From: Carbonatibacter sp965199245
Lineage (GTDB): Bacteria; Pseudomonadota; Alphaproteobacteria; Kiloniellales; Kiloniellaceae
Direction: 5' to 3'
NCBI GenBank assembly: GCA_965199245.1
Contig: CBDAQP010000001.1
Coordinates: 620,001-684,000, forward strand
Length of the DNA: 64,000 nt
A program made the translations under genes and the position numbers. The notes below the pieces were generated by a model. It did not search any database, was not told the DNA's origin, and saw only the letters and a list, made by a program, of their open reading frames with translations. Below are positions 7,706-16,640 of this stretch, piece after piece. The first letter of the stretch is position 1, and each line of letters opens with the position of its first letter.

Positions 7706-8519
7706 TATAAAATTCAAGATCAACAATCAACGGAACATGATCCGACGGCCTGTCCCACAGGCGCGTGTCACGAACGACGTGAAAAGTGCGCAAGTTTTCA
7801 CGCAGGGCCTGACTGGCGAGGATATGATCCAAACGCCAGCCATAATCCTTTTGAACGGACAGCTTGTAACGATAGCCCCACCAGCTGAATAATGGCTGGT
7901 CCAGGGGGACAAAATAACGCCCGACATCGATCAAATCCCCCTGGCTGTGAATCGCGATCAAGCGAGCGCATTCGCCCGGGGTGTGCCCAATTTGTTTTTG
8001 CAATCGTTTGTGATTCCAGACATCGTTGTCAAAGGGGGCAACATTCAAGTCGCCGAGTAACAACATTTTTTGTTCTTTTTGGGCCGGGTCAGCGACCCAT
8101 TGCCCCATCTCATCCAAAAACCGCAACTTGTGTGCAAACTTGTCATTGACCCTGGCATCCGGCACGCCACCGCCAGAGGGGACATAGAAATTATGGACAT
8201 GTAAACCATTGTCCAAAACAACCGCCAGATGCCGCCTGTCATCCTGACCACACCAGATCAGCTGTTCACGATGACACACGGTGCCTTTGACCAGAATAGC
8301 AACGCCGTTGTAGCTTTTTTGACCATGAAACAGAACCGTTTCAAATCCCATCGCACGAATCTCATCGACCGGAAAGTCATCATCCCTGACCTTGGTTTCT
8401 TGTAAACAGACCAGATCAGGGCGATAATTGTCAACAAAACGCCCCAGATGGGCCAGACGTTGGCGAATGGAGTTCACATTCCAGGTGGCGGCCCGAAAAG
8501 TTATGTTTTGTTTTCCCAT
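7695..8519 (-). CDS. xthA: Exodeoxyribonuclease III (AP endonuclease)
   Basis: A 274-residue member of the endonuclease/exonuclease/phosphatase fold. The catalytic set is visible: NVNS near residue 15, QETK (metal-binding Glu), GDLNVAP (Asp and Asn) and the C-terminal SDHVP (Asp-His). The enzyme cuts abasic sites and degrades 3' ends in base excision repair. The first 19 bases overlap the end of the amidotransferase gene, so it is the last gene of the DUF3576-leuS-lptE-holA-amidotransferase run. The final four or five residues (FYTIS) and the stop codon come from the IS630 tip, so the native tail was replaced; the catalytic core is untouched and activity should remain. Confidence 0.95.
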   Translation of the reverse strand: MGKQNITFRAATWNVNSIRQRLAHLGRFVDNYRPDLVCLQETKVRDDDFPVDEIRAMGFETVLFHGQKSYNGVAILVKGTVCHREQLIWCGQDDRRHLAVVLDNGLHVHNFYVPSGGGVPDARVNDKFAHKLRFLDEMGQWVADPAQKEQKMLLLGDLNVAPFDNDVWNHKRLQKQIGHTPGECARLIAIHSQGDLIDVGRYFVPLDQPLFSWWGYRYKLSVQKDYGWRLDHILASQALRENLRTFHVVRDTRLWDRPSDHVPLIVDLEFYTIS

Positions 8520-9295
8520 GCCTTGTCTTCCTTTATCAAAAAATCACGGCATGCCTGCCCGAAGGCCTGAAAAATAAACCGCGACAGGGGGTCTTCGGCT
8601 GCCCTGTATTCAGGATGCCACTGCACCGCAAAACAAAAACCTGCTCCGGGCTTGCGCACGGCTTCGATCACGCCGTCGTCTGCGGTGGCCTCGACCCGCA
8701 AAGACGGAGCCAGCGTTGCAATCCCTTGACGATGCAGACTGTTGACTCGCAGAGCCTCTGGCCCGTTGTCCTGTACAAAGTCCGCCAAAATTCCGTCCGA
8801 GGCCACCTTGAGTCCATGTATTGGCGCGTAATCAACAGAAACAGACCCTGTCATCGGCCCCCTGTGATCGTGCAGACCCGGCAGATTCTGAAGCTCGGAA
8901 CGCAGGGTTCCGCCCAAGGCAACATTAAGTTCCTGCATCCCCCGACAGATGCCCAAAATCGGCTTGCCCTGCGCCAGAAAAGCCTCAATCAAGCCAAGGG
9001 ATAACGCATCACGGGGGAAATCAAAAGGCGCAAGGCGTGAGTCTTCTGGCGCACCATATCGGCCCGGAGCCACATTACTCACTGCACCACTGAGCAACAA
9101 CCCATCCCCCCGCGCGGCAAGGTCAGAGGCATAGCCACCCACTGTAAAGGCAGGGGCCATAACTGGCAAAACACCCGCCACATCCGACAAGGCCCACGCA
9201 TATTTATGCCCAACAGAAGAGCGTTGTTTTTCAGGTCTGTCATCCCTCTGCACACAACCGGGAATCACAACCAGAGGTAATCCTTGCATTGCCAT
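8501..9295 (-). CDS. Class I glutamine amidotransferase-like hydrolase (peptidase C26, PuuD-like)
   Basis: A 264-residue protein with the gamma-glutamyl-GABA hydrolase / peptidase C26 layout: DGLLLSG, then the nucleophile elbow GICRGMQE (Cys), NSLHRQ, and the triad end QWHPEY (His and Glu). Members cleave gamma-glutamyl amides such as gamma-glutamyl-GABA in putrescine breakdown, or related compounds. No other puu gene is nearby, so the substrate is uncertain. The start lies five bases after the holA stop, and the end overlaps xthA by 19 bases. Confidence 0.85.
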   Translation of the reverse strand: MAMQGLPLVVIPGCVQRDDRPEKQRSSVGHKYAWALSDVAGVLPVMAPAFTVGGYASDLAARGDGLLLSGAVSNVAPGRYGAPEDSRLAPFDFPRDALSLGLIEAFLAQGKPILGICRGMQELNVALGGTLRSELQNLPGLHDHRGPMTGSVSVDYAPIHGLKVASDGILADFVQDNGPEALRVNSLHRQGIATLAPSLRVEATADDGVIEAVRKPGAGFCFAVQWHPEYRAAEDPLSRFIFQAFGQACRDFLIKEDKAWENKT

Positions 9296-9300
9296 CGCTC

Positions 9301-10341
9301 TTATGATTTGAAGCGCGGGGCGCGGGCAGTAATGTCCATGGCGGCGCGGGCACAGATCAATTCTGCGGGTACGCCGGTTTTTTTACAGTCTGTTTCAGCG
9401 CGTAACAGGCGTGTAAGGGCAAAGTCAAGACGGGAGAGCGACCAGCGTGCGGCCTGTGCCCTGAAACTGTCGGCTTCTTTCCAAAACAACGGCGGACGCA
9501 GTTGGCGGGTGGCCTGATCGATGGACTGCCCCTGATCGCAGAGACTGCGCACCAGATGAAGACGCTGAAAATAGCGCACCAGACTGCGCAGAACCGGAAT
9601 GGGGTTGTGGGCTTCTGCCCAGGCCTTGTTCAGATGTGCGTCAAGGGTCGTCAAATTGCCCTCTGCGACAGAGACACAAAGGGCATCAAGTATAAGCAGG
9701 GAACTATCCCCAATGCAGGCCTGCACATCCGCAAGCGTGATGACACTGCCAGAAGACGCCCCGTAGAGACACAGTTTACGCAGTTCCTGTTCCGTTTGCT
9801 GGCGACTGCTCCCCAGATGGCGCACCAGCCAGTCGCGGGCCGCCCTGTCAAGAGTCAAGCCTTCACGTTCAAGCTGGCGGGCAATCACTTGGGACAGGTC
9901 GCGGCTGTCATCGCGGTAACAGGCCACGGCGGTAGTTTTATCACCCTGTTCCATCATTTTCCGCAGTCTGGATTTTTTGGGCAGATCACCCGCGTCGAGG
10001 ACAAGCAGGGCATCATCGGCACAGAGAGTGGGGAGGAGTTGTACGATGATTTCGCTCAGACCATCGCTGGCCCCACGCACCCGCACCACGCGACGACCGC
10101 CCATCATGGCAATGGCCCGAAGCGCATCAGACAATAGGGCCGGGTCTTTTTTGACCTCGCTGGCATCGAGATCACTAACCAAAAAAGGGTCTTTCACATC
10201 GACGACAACAGATCGCATCACCGTTTTTGTACGCGTTGACACCAGCCCCTCGTCCGGACCATAGAGCAAAACGGCGCGAATCCCGGCCTCTTGCCCCACC
10301 GTTTCGCAAAAACCATCGGCCCTTTTGGGATCAATCTTCAT
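9301..10341 (-). CDS. holA: DNA polymerase III subunit delta
   Basis: A 346-residue protein of HolA type: an N-terminal AAA+-like domain beginning …GIRAVLLYGPDEGLV…, a central region with LVLDAGDLPKKSRLRKM, and a C-terminal helical collar domain with a conserved LDAL…LLRAE pattern. It opens the sliding clamp within the clamp-loader complex. The ATG overlaps the lptE stop by four bases, and the order leuS-lptE-holA is the standard one in many proteobacteria, which supports the call. Confidence 0.93.
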   Translation of the reverse strand: MKIDPKRADGFCETVGQEAGIRAVLLYGPDEGLVSTRTKTVMRSVVVDVKDPFLVSDLDASEVKKDPALLSDALRAIAMMGGRRVVRVRGASDGLSEIIVQLLPTLCADDALLVLDAGDLPKKSRLRKMMEQGDKTTAVACYRDDSRDLSQVIARQLEREGLTLDRAARDWLVRHLGSSRQQTEQELRKLCLYGASSGSVITLADVQACIGDSSLLILDALCVSVAEGNLTTLDAHLNKAWAEAHNPIPVLRSLVRYFQRLHLVRSLCDQGQSIDQATRQLRPPLFWKEADSFRAQAARWSLSRLDFALTRLLRAETDCKKTGVPAELICARAAMDITARAPRFKS

Positions 10342-10838
10342 CGTGCAAAAAACACACCCAATTTCAGGCGAACATCATCAGCAACCCACGACAAGGTGCG
10401 GGTGCGGGCCGTATCGCGCGACACCATGACAGAATATTCGTTTGTCAAGGCATCATAGGCATTACTTGCCCCTGCGTTTCCCTGCAACACAACCACCCCT
10501 GAGGACAAATCAACAAGGCGAAATTGTACTGTCACGGATTGGCTGCTACGGGCCTGCGTTCCGTCAGCACGGGGAGAAAGGCCGGTATTGGTTTCTGACA
10601 GACTCACCGCCAAACGATAGCGCGGCGCAGTGGGCTGTCCATAAGGGTTGATCCGGTCACGCAAAAAGTTATGCAATATCTGCCCACCGCGCCCCGAAAT
10701 AGTGTCAATCCAAATAGTCTGAAAATCAGCCACCGTTGTTTGATCGCCCTTTTTATAGAGTGGGCGAAAGCCACAGCCAGAAACAACCAGTGCCAGCACG
10801 AGAACAAAAAACCCGCCTCTTTTGATGCTGTTGCCCAT
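10338..10838 (-). CDS. lptE: LPS-assembly lipoprotein LptE
   Basis: A 166-residue lipoprotein. From the ATG at 10838 it begins MGNSIKRGG, then a hydrophobic stretch and the lipobox VVSGC, followed by GFRPLY, which is characteristic of LptE. LptE plugs the LptD barrel in the outer membrane for LPS export. The frame is open further upstream (to 10958), but that extension overlaps leuS and hides the signal peptide, so the internal start is right. The start overlaps the leuS stop (TAATG). Confidence 0.92.
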   Translation of the reverse strand: MGNSIKRGGFFVLVLALVVSGCGFRPLYKKGDQTTVADFQTIWIDTISGRGGQILHNFLRDRINPYGQPTAPRYRLAVSLSETNTGLSPRADGTQARSSQSVTVQFRLVDLSSGVVVLQGNAGASNAYDALTNEYSVMVSRDTARTRTLSWVADDVRLKLGVFFAR

Positions 10839-13417
10839 TATCCCACCACGATATTGACGATTCGATCCCTGACCACAATAAACTTGCGAATCTCTTTGCC
10901 CGCAATAGCCCGCGCTGCCGCCGTTTGGGCCAAGACCTTGACCTTTTCTGTGTCCCAATCGCCACAGACTGTGATATTGGCGCGGTGCTTGCCATTAACC
11001 TGCACCGGAATTGTTTTTGTCTCATCGACCAACAGTGCCGGATCGGGCGTGGGCCAGGGATGATTGACCAACAGATCATCATGATCCAGTTTTTCCCATA
11101 GTTCCGCCGCAATATGGGGAATCATCGGCCCGCAGAGCAGAATTAAAATCTCCAGCGACTCGCGCAAAGCCCAACGGTCTGGTGCTGTGTCCGGCGTAAA
11201 GCGCGAAATGCTATTGGTCAGTTCATAAATCCGCGCCACAGCACCATTGAATCGAAAGCTGTCAAGACTCTCTGTCAAACCAGCCAGGGTACGATGGGCC
11301 TTTTGCCGCAAGGCTGTTGCCTTGGGTGAAAAGTCAGCAGGCTTTTCAACATTGGGCACAGGCAAATCCGCCGTCTTTACCAGCGTCCATAACCGCTGAA
11401 GAAACCGCCAGGCCCCTTCAATGCCTGCGTCCGTCCATTCCAGATCACGCTCGGGCGGGCTATCGGACAGAATAAAAAACCGCGCTGCATCCGCGCCATA
11501 GTTGTCAAGAATATCAGCTGGATCAACGGTATTTTTCTTTGACTTTGACATCTTAATTGACGGGCCGACGGTGACTGCCGACCCATCATGGTCATAAAAC
11601 TTCCCATCCGCATGCTTTTCAACCGCATCGGGGGATAGCCATTTTCCCTTTTCGTCCTGGTAGGTTTCATGGCAGATCATGCCCTGCGTGAAGAGTCCGG
11701 CAAAGGGTTCATCCCATGTCGCCAGGCCGACCCGCTGCATCGCCCGGCTGAAAAAACGGGCATAGAGCAGGTGCATCACCGCATGTTCAACCCCGCCAAT
11801 ATACTGATCGACGGGCAGCCAATAGGCCGCATCCGCTGCCTCAACCGGTTGTGAAGCACAGGGCGAGCAATAGCGGGCAAAATACCACGATGATTCCATA
11901 AAGGTATCAAAGGTATCTGTTTCACGCTCTGCCGCCTGACCACAAGCCGGGCAGGTTGTTTTTTTCCAGGCTGGATGATGGTCAAGCGGATTGCCCGGCT
12001 GATCGAATGACACATCATCGGGCAAGATAACAGGCAATTGATCGTCCGGAACCGGAACCGCACCACAGGCCACACAGTGAATAATGGGAATGGGACAGCC
12101 CCAGTAACGCTGGCGCGAAACCCCCCAATCGCGCAGGCGATAGCTGACGGTTCGCCGTCCCTTGCCCAATTCTTCCAAACGTTCAACCGCCCGTGCCTTG
12201 GCCTGCTCAACCGACAAACCATCGAGAAAATCCGAATTGAACAGTGTCCCGTCACCAGTAAAAGCGGTGTCGGTAATGGCAAAATTTTCTGCCTCTCCAC
12301 CCACAGGCAGAACCACCGGAGTCACGGGCAGGTTGTATTTGCGCGCAAAGTCAAGGTCACGTTGATCCCCCGCCGGACAGCCAAAAACGGCCCCGGTGCC
12401 ATAGTCCATCAGAACAAAGTTCGCGACATAAAGCGGCAGGTCACGCGTGGGATCAAAGGGATGCTGCACCCGCAAACCCGTATCGAAACCCCGCTTTTCC
12501 CCCGTTTCAATCGCTTCCTCACTGGTTGCCGTGCGGTTACAATCCGCAACAAAGGCCCTTAGGGAGTCACTCTTGTCACACAGGGCCGCCGTCACGGGGT
12601 GATTGGGGGCCAACGCACAAAAAGACGCTCCAAACAACGTGTCGGGTCGCGTCGTATAGACCGTAACGGTCTCCTGCCCGGCGGCGGTTTTTCCATTGTC
12701 GGTGATAATCTCAAATGAAACCTCCGCCCCTTCAGAACGTCCGATCCAGTTGCGTTGCATCGTCCGCACCTTGTCCGGCCAGCGTTCAAGACTATCGAGT
12801 CCAGCGAGCAGGTCATCGGCAAAAGCGGTGATTTTCAAAAACCACTGGCTGAGCTGGCGTTTTTCAACCACGGCCCCGGATCGCCAGCCGCGACCTTCGA
12901 CAACCTGTTCATTGGCCAGAACCGTTTGATCCACGGGATCCCAGTTGACCCAGGACTCCTTGCGCTCCACGAGGCCGGCGGCGAGAAAGTCCAAAAACAT
13001 TTTTTGTTCATGGCGATAGTATTCGGGATGACAGGTGGCAATTTCGCGCGACCAGTCCAGCGACAAGCCCATGGACTGCAACTGTGCACGCATCGTGGCG
13101 ATATTTTGTGTTGTCCATTGGCGCGGATGAACACCGTGTTCCATCGCCGCATTTTCCGCTGGCAGGCCAAAAGCATCCCAGCCCATGGGGTGAAGGACAT
13201 GAAATCCCTGCGCACGCCTGGTGCGTGCCACCACATCGCCCAGCGTATAGTTACGCACATGCCCCATGTGAATGCGTCCCGATGGATAGGGGAACATTTC
13301 CAGGACATAGTATTTCGGCTGATGAGAATCTTTAACACTCGCTGTGCAGAAAACTTTTTTTTCCGCCCAGATATCCTGCCATTTTTTTTCAGTGTCGCGG
13401 TGATTATAGCGGGTCAT
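10838..13417 (-). CDS. leuS: Leucyl-tRNA synthetase
   Basis: A class I synthetase of 859 residues, normal length. The HIGH-type motif is HMGHVRNY after PYPSGRI, and the KMSKS motif is IKMSKSKKNT followed by VDPADILDNYGAD. The editing (CP1) domain with TTRPDTLFG, and a zinc-type CPACG segment, lie between. The C-terminal domain ends IVNIVVG. The start overlaps the stop of the DUF3576 gene (ATGA), and the stop overlaps lptE, so translation is coupled along the operon. Confidence 0.98.
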   Translation of the reverse strand: MTRYNHRDTEKKWQDIWAEKKVFCTASVKDSHQPKYYVLEMFPYPSGRIHMGHVRNYTLGDVVARTRRAQGFHVLHPMGWDAFGLPAENAAMEHGVHPRQWTTQNIATMRAQLQSMGLSLDWSREIATCHPEYYRHEQKMFLDFLAAGLVERKESWVNWDPVDQTVLANEQVVEGRGWRSGAVVEKRQLSQWFLKITAFADDLLAGLDSLERWPDKVRTMQRNWIGRSEGAEVSFEIITDNGKTAAGQETVTVYTTRPDTLFGASFCALAPNHPVTAALCDKSDSLRAFVADCNRTATSEEAIETGEKRGFDTGLRVQHPFDPTRDLPLYVANFVLMDYGTGAVFGCPAGDQRDLDFARKYNLPVTPVVLPVGGEAENFAITDTAFTGDGTLFNSDFLDGLSVEQAKARAVERLEELGKGRRTVSYRLRDWGVSRQRYWGCPIPIIHCVACGAVPVPDDQLPVILPDDVSFDQPGNPLDHHPAWKKTTCPACGQAAERETDTFDTFMESSWYFARYCSPCASQPVEAADAAYWLPVDQYIGGVEHAVMHLLYARFFSRAMQRVGLATWDEPFAGLFTQGMICHETYQDEKGKWLSPDAVEKHADGKFYDHDGSAVTVGPSIKMSKSKKNTVDPADILDNYGADAARFFILSDSPPERDLEWTDAGIEGAWRFLQRLWTLVKTADLPVPNVEKPADFSPKATALRQKAHRTLAGLTESLDSFRFNGAVARIYELTNSISRFTPDTAPDRWALRESLEILILLCGPMIPHIAAELWEKLDHDDLLVNHPWPTPDPALLVDETKTIPVQVNGKHRANITVCGDWDTEKVKVLAQTAAARAIAGKEIRKFIVVRDRIVNIVVG

Positions 13418-13950
13418 TGGTCGCTGTTTTGTCCAACGCGGATTTCACGCGCACGGGTGAGAATGGTGTCTTCCAGTTTTGTTGCCGTGTCGGGATCAAC
13501 CGGGGCATCAACCCAGACCCCGTTATCAAGACGCTGGCGAAAAACTGTTGCCCGCAACCCATCCGATCGCAAAGACCGCCCCAGGATAAAGACATTGACC
13601 TTGATCCGTTCGCTCAGGTTGCCCGGGTCGCTATACCAGTCGGTCAATATCACCCCACCAAACGGATCAGCGGAGGACAGCGGCATAAAGGACAGCGTAT
13701 CCAACGCGGCCCGCCAGAAAAAGGCATTGACCCCGATCCCCGACCCGCTGCCCTGGTCCTTGTCCTCTGGCCCGCCAAAAATAAAATTCCCCCTCGACCC
13801 GGAGCCAAGAATTGAACCCCCTGTTTTTTCCAACTGGCGTTCGGTATCATCCTTCCAGCTCTCGGGACGCTGGGCATCGGGCGCACAGCCACCCAGCACA
13901 GCAAAGACAAAGAAGAAGAGCCAAAATTTGCGGGCGCGAAAAAATACCAT
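13414..13950 (-). CDS. DUF3576 lipoprotein
   Basis: A 178-residue predicted lipoprotein: a basic N-terminus, a hydrophobic core and the lipobox VLGGC. The body fits the alphaproteobacterial DUF3576 family (GVNAFFWRAALDTLSFMPL, DPFGGVILTDWY). Its molecular function is unknown; the constant place before leuS and lptE hints at an envelope role. It is the first gene of the leuS operon. The gap 13951-14096 to grpE holds no gene that I can see. Confidence 0.88.
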   Translation of the reverse strand: MVFFRARKFWLFFFVFAVLGGCAPDAQRPESWKDDTERQLEKTGGSILGSGSRGNFIFGGPEDKDQGSGSGIGVNAFFWRAALDTLSFMPLSSADPFGGVILTDWYSDPGNLSERIKVNVFILGRSLRSDGLRATVFRQRLDNGVWVDAPVDPDTATKLEDTILTRAREIRVGQNSDQ

Positions 13951-14096
13951 GAGTCGATTGATTCCCCGATCAGACCAAAATTAAGGAGCCTTTACATCAA
14001 AACAACAGGACACCTCTCAAAACACAGAGGCTGGAGGTTTTGAAAGATACTCAACAGCTAGTCTATTTTTCCCCGAAAGGCAAAAGAAAACCGAGG

Positions 14097-14732
14097 TTAC
14101 ACGTGAGTGTCAACATTTTCGCCTGTTGTCTCCGGGGATGCACTGCCACCCTTGGCAACGCCGACACGCGCAGGGCGTAACAGGCGGTCGTGGAGCTTGA
14201 ATCCAGGTTGAATCACCTGAACAACTGTGCCTGCGGGACGATCGGGGTCGGGGACTTCAAACAAGGCCTCGTGGTGGTGGGGGTCAAGGCGTTGGTCGAG
14301 GGCCGGGACCTCGGTAATACCGTGTTTTTCAAACGCCTGAATAAAGGCACGGTTGGTCATGGTAACACCATCTAACAGGGTTTTCAATTGATCTGATCCC
14401 GCAACGGCATCTGCCGGAACGGATTGAACCGCGCGTTGGAGGTTATCCATGACCTCCAACAGGTCAACGACCAAACGTTGTGGCGCGTAGCGGGCGGCAT
14501 CTTCCTTTTCGCGTTTTGTCCGCGCCCGCAGGTTTTCCATCTCTGCCATCGTGCGTAAAAGCTGATCTTTTATCTCTGCCTTTTCAGATTCCAGGGCAGA
14601 GATCAGCTCAATCACCTCGTCAGGGAGTGCTTTTTCCGGTGCGTCCTCACACGCAACAGACTCAGCTGTTTCACTTTTTGGTGTGTGCTCTTTTTGTTCA
14701 GTATCTGACATTTGTTTTTCCTCGTCCGTCAT
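14097..14732 (-). CDS. grpE: Nucleotide exchange factor GrpE
   Basis: A GrpE of 211 residues from the ATG at 14732, which is preceded by AAAGGAAAA at good spacing; a longer frame from 14774 adds 14 unlikely residues. An acidic, variable N-terminus is followed by a long helix (LLRTMAEMENLRARTKREKE) and the C-terminal beta domain with the family signature (VVQVIQPGFKLHDRLLRPARVGVAK). It drives ADP release from DnaK. dnaK, dnaJ and hrcA are not in the window. Confidence 0.96.
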   Translation of the reverse strand: MTDEEKQMSDTEQKEHTPKSETAESVACEDAPEKALPDEVIELISALESEKAEIKDQLLRTMAEMENLRARTKREKEDAARYAPQRLVVDLLEVMDNLQRAVQSVPADAVAGSDQLKTLLDGVTMTNRAFIQAFEKHGITEVPALDQRLDPHHHEALFEVPDPDRPAGTVVQVIQPGFKLHDRLLRPARVGVAKGGSASPETTGENVDTHV

Positions 14733-14799
14733 AACATTTTCCTTTTCGTCGTGCCTGAGTGAAACCAATCGCAAAAAATCGATGGCCTATTCCTTTTTT

Positions 14800-15987
14800 T
14801 CAAAAGGGGCGGCGCATCAGATGACCAAAACGGGTAGCCTTGGTTTTGAGATAAAATTCATTATGCCCATTGGCAGGAAAGGTATGTTCGACCCTGTCCA
14901 CCACACGAATTCCACAGCGTTCAAGTTCGGCGACCTTATCCGGGTTATTTGTCATCAGGCGCACAGTGTCAAAACCGAGATGGCGCAACATGGTTGCGGC
15001 GGGGCGATAAAGGCGCTCATCAGGGTCAAAGCCAATCATTTCATTGGCCTCCAGCGTATCAGCACCCCGATCCTGAAGCGCGTAGGCGCGTAACTTGTTC
15101 ATCAGGCCAATTCCCCGGCCTTCTTGTGACAGATAAAGCAAAATCCCCCCTCCTGCCTCTGCCATAATGACCAACGCACCGCGCAACTGGTCACCACAGT
15201 CACAACGCAGACTGCCCAAAAGATCACCGGTAAAGCATTCTGAATGTAACCGCACCAACACGGGTTGATCGGGCGGGCAGTCGCCGACTTGCAGGGCAAG
15301 GTGTTCCACTCCTCCATCTGCGGGGCGGAAAGCCGTCACCGCAACCCGTTCCGCAATATCCAGGGGAACAGACGCCGTTGTCACAGGTTTCAACGCAACA
15401 GCACAGCGTCTCTTGTAGTCTGTAATGTCTGACACAGACACACACAACAGGTCATGGCGTTTTGCAACGACCGCCCGCGCATCGGCGCAACCTGCGGGAA
15501 GTTCTGTAAAAAAAGCCGCTGGCAAAAGCCGGGCCAGCTTCACCAGGTCAACAGCCCCCTCTGCTAAATCCCGGGAGCAATGGGCCTGCACGAAAACCCC
15601 GGAGTCATGCTCACGAACCGGATCATACAAGGGATCAAAAAGCGCAGAGACCTGATCACACGACAAAGGGGGCTGCGAAAACGGGCGACCAGACAGATCA
15701 ACAGCAAAAACCGCGCCCTGATGCCCTTCTTCTACGGTCAGCCCCAGAACAGAGGCCCGACGCGCGGTCAAAAGAAGGCAAGGTTGGCCCAGATCACCCC
15801 ATAAACCACCTGACAAACCATAGGGAAATGCCAACGTTTCAGCCGCGTGAACCAGGGCACAGCCTGCCCCCTCATAGACGAGCACAGGCTGTCCCCGACG
15901 CAACTCTGCCACAGCGCGTTCAACAGCGGCGAAGAGTGCGCCGTCAAGAGGCGCACGCACATCACATGACACGTTTTTCAGGGTCAC
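14800..15987 (-). CDS. ribA: GTP cyclohydrolase II with degenerate N-terminal DHBP-synthase-like part
   Basis: 395 residues from a GTG at 15987, chosen for the AGAGGA nine bases upstream; the longer open frame from 16272 lies over the DUF971 gene. Residues ~190-390 are GTP cyclohydrolase II: RLHSECFTGDLLGSLRCDCG (zinc cysteines), SQEGRGIGLMNKLRAYALQD, then TNNPDK. The enzyme converts GTP to the first riboflavin precursor. The N-terminal ~185 residues occupy the place of 3,4-dihydroxy-2-butanone-4-phosphate synthase but lack its usual catalytic motifs, so that half is probably structural. It overlaps the DUF971 gene by 26 bases. Confidence 0.93.
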   Translation of the reverse strand: MTLKNVSCDVRAPLDGALFAAVERAVAELRRGQPVLVYEGAGCALVHAAETLAFPYGLSGGLWGDLGQPCLLLTARRASVLGLTVEEGHQGAVFAVDLSGRPFSQPPLSCDQVSALFDPLYDPVREHDSGVFVQAHCSRDLAEGAVDLVKLARLLPAAFFTELPAGCADARAVVAKRHDLLCVSVSDITDYKRRCAVALKPVTTASVPLDIAERVAVTAFRPADGGVEHLALQVGDCPPDQPVLVRLHSECFTGDLLGSLRCDCGDQLRGALVIMAEAGGGILLYLSQEGRGIGLMNKLRAYALQDRGADTLEANEMIGFDPDERLYRPAATMLRHLGFDTVRLMTNNPDKVAELERCGIRVVDRVEHTFPANGHNEFYLKTKATRFGHLMRRPF

Positions 15988-16369
15988 GGGACAGTCCTCT
16001 TTCTTTGAGGGCGCACAGGTAATCCGCCCAAATTTTGTCCTGGTTACGGGCCAGCCTGTCAAGATATTGCCAGGAATAGAGGCCAGTTTCATGCAAATCA
16101 TCAAAAACAATCCGCACTGCGTAGTTGCCGACGGGTTCAAGGGCTGTAATCCCGACAAACCTGCGCCCCGCAACAATTTTTTTTTCACCGGGGGAATGAC
16201 CCTGAATCTCTGCCGACGGGCTTTCAACCCGCAAATATTCCGCAGGCAGAGAAAAAATACACCCCGTAGCAAAGGTGACCTGCAAAACCCGCTGTGCGGA
16301 CAGATAGGTCAAATCGCTCACAACAACCTGCGCACTGGCCACCTGTGCGTTTTCTTCACGAATCGTCAT
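15962..16369 (-). CDS. DUF971 (gamma-butyrobetaine hydroxylase-like N-terminal domain) protein
   Basis: A 135-residue protein matching DUF971: LQVTFATGCIFSLPAEYLRVESPSAE, a GVxAxEPVGNYAVRIVFDD segment, then HETGLYSWQYLDRL. Single-domain members sit near iron-sulfur or metal-handling genes in many proteobacteria, but their biochemical role is not settled. The start overlaps the Trm112 stop (ATGA), and the 3' end overlaps ribA. Confidence 0.88.
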   Translation of the reverse strand: MTIREENAQVASAQVVVSDLTYLSAQRVLQVTFATGCIFSLPAEYLRVESPSAEIQGHSPGEKKIVAGRRFVGITALEPVGNYAVRIVFDDLHETGLYSWQYLDRLARNQDKIWADYLCALKERGLSRDPEKRVM

Positions 16370-16563
16370 GAGGCAAGTGAACGCGCTTCGTCGACCAGCA
16401 TCACAGGAATCCCGTCGCGCACGGGATAAGCCAATCCGGAGTCTTCACAGATCAGCTCCTGTGCATCGGCATCATAGACAAGAGGAGCCTTTGTCACAGG
16501 ACAGACCAAAATGGCAAGCAATTCTGGATCAAGGCAAGTCGTCATCCGTTTCAACTCCAACAC
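16366..16563 (-). CDS. Trm112-family protein
   Basis: A 65-residue single-domain Trm112-like protein (LLAILVCPVTKAPLVYD, LICEDSGLAYPVRDGIPVML). Related short proteins act as methyltransferase activators in eukaryotes and archaea; in bacteria the partner is usually unknown. It heads a coupled trio with DUF971 and ribA. Confidence 0.9.
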   Translation of the reverse strand: MLELKRMTTCLDPELLAILVCPVTKAPLVYDADAQELICEDSGLAYPVRDGIPVMLVDEARSLAS

Positions 16564-16640
16564 GTCATTAAGAGGAAAGCACCCTCAGAATATCACAAAA
16601 AATATCACCCCTGCCACCCTCTGCACAAATTTAAAAAGGT

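Noticed and set aside
10839..10958. Longer lptE starting at 10958
   Set aside because: The extension lies within leuS, and the signal peptide and lipobox begin at the ATG at 10838.
12755..13984. A 409-codon plus-strand frame over leuS
   Set aside because: It is antisense to clear leuS and DUF3576 genes and has no recognisable protein features.
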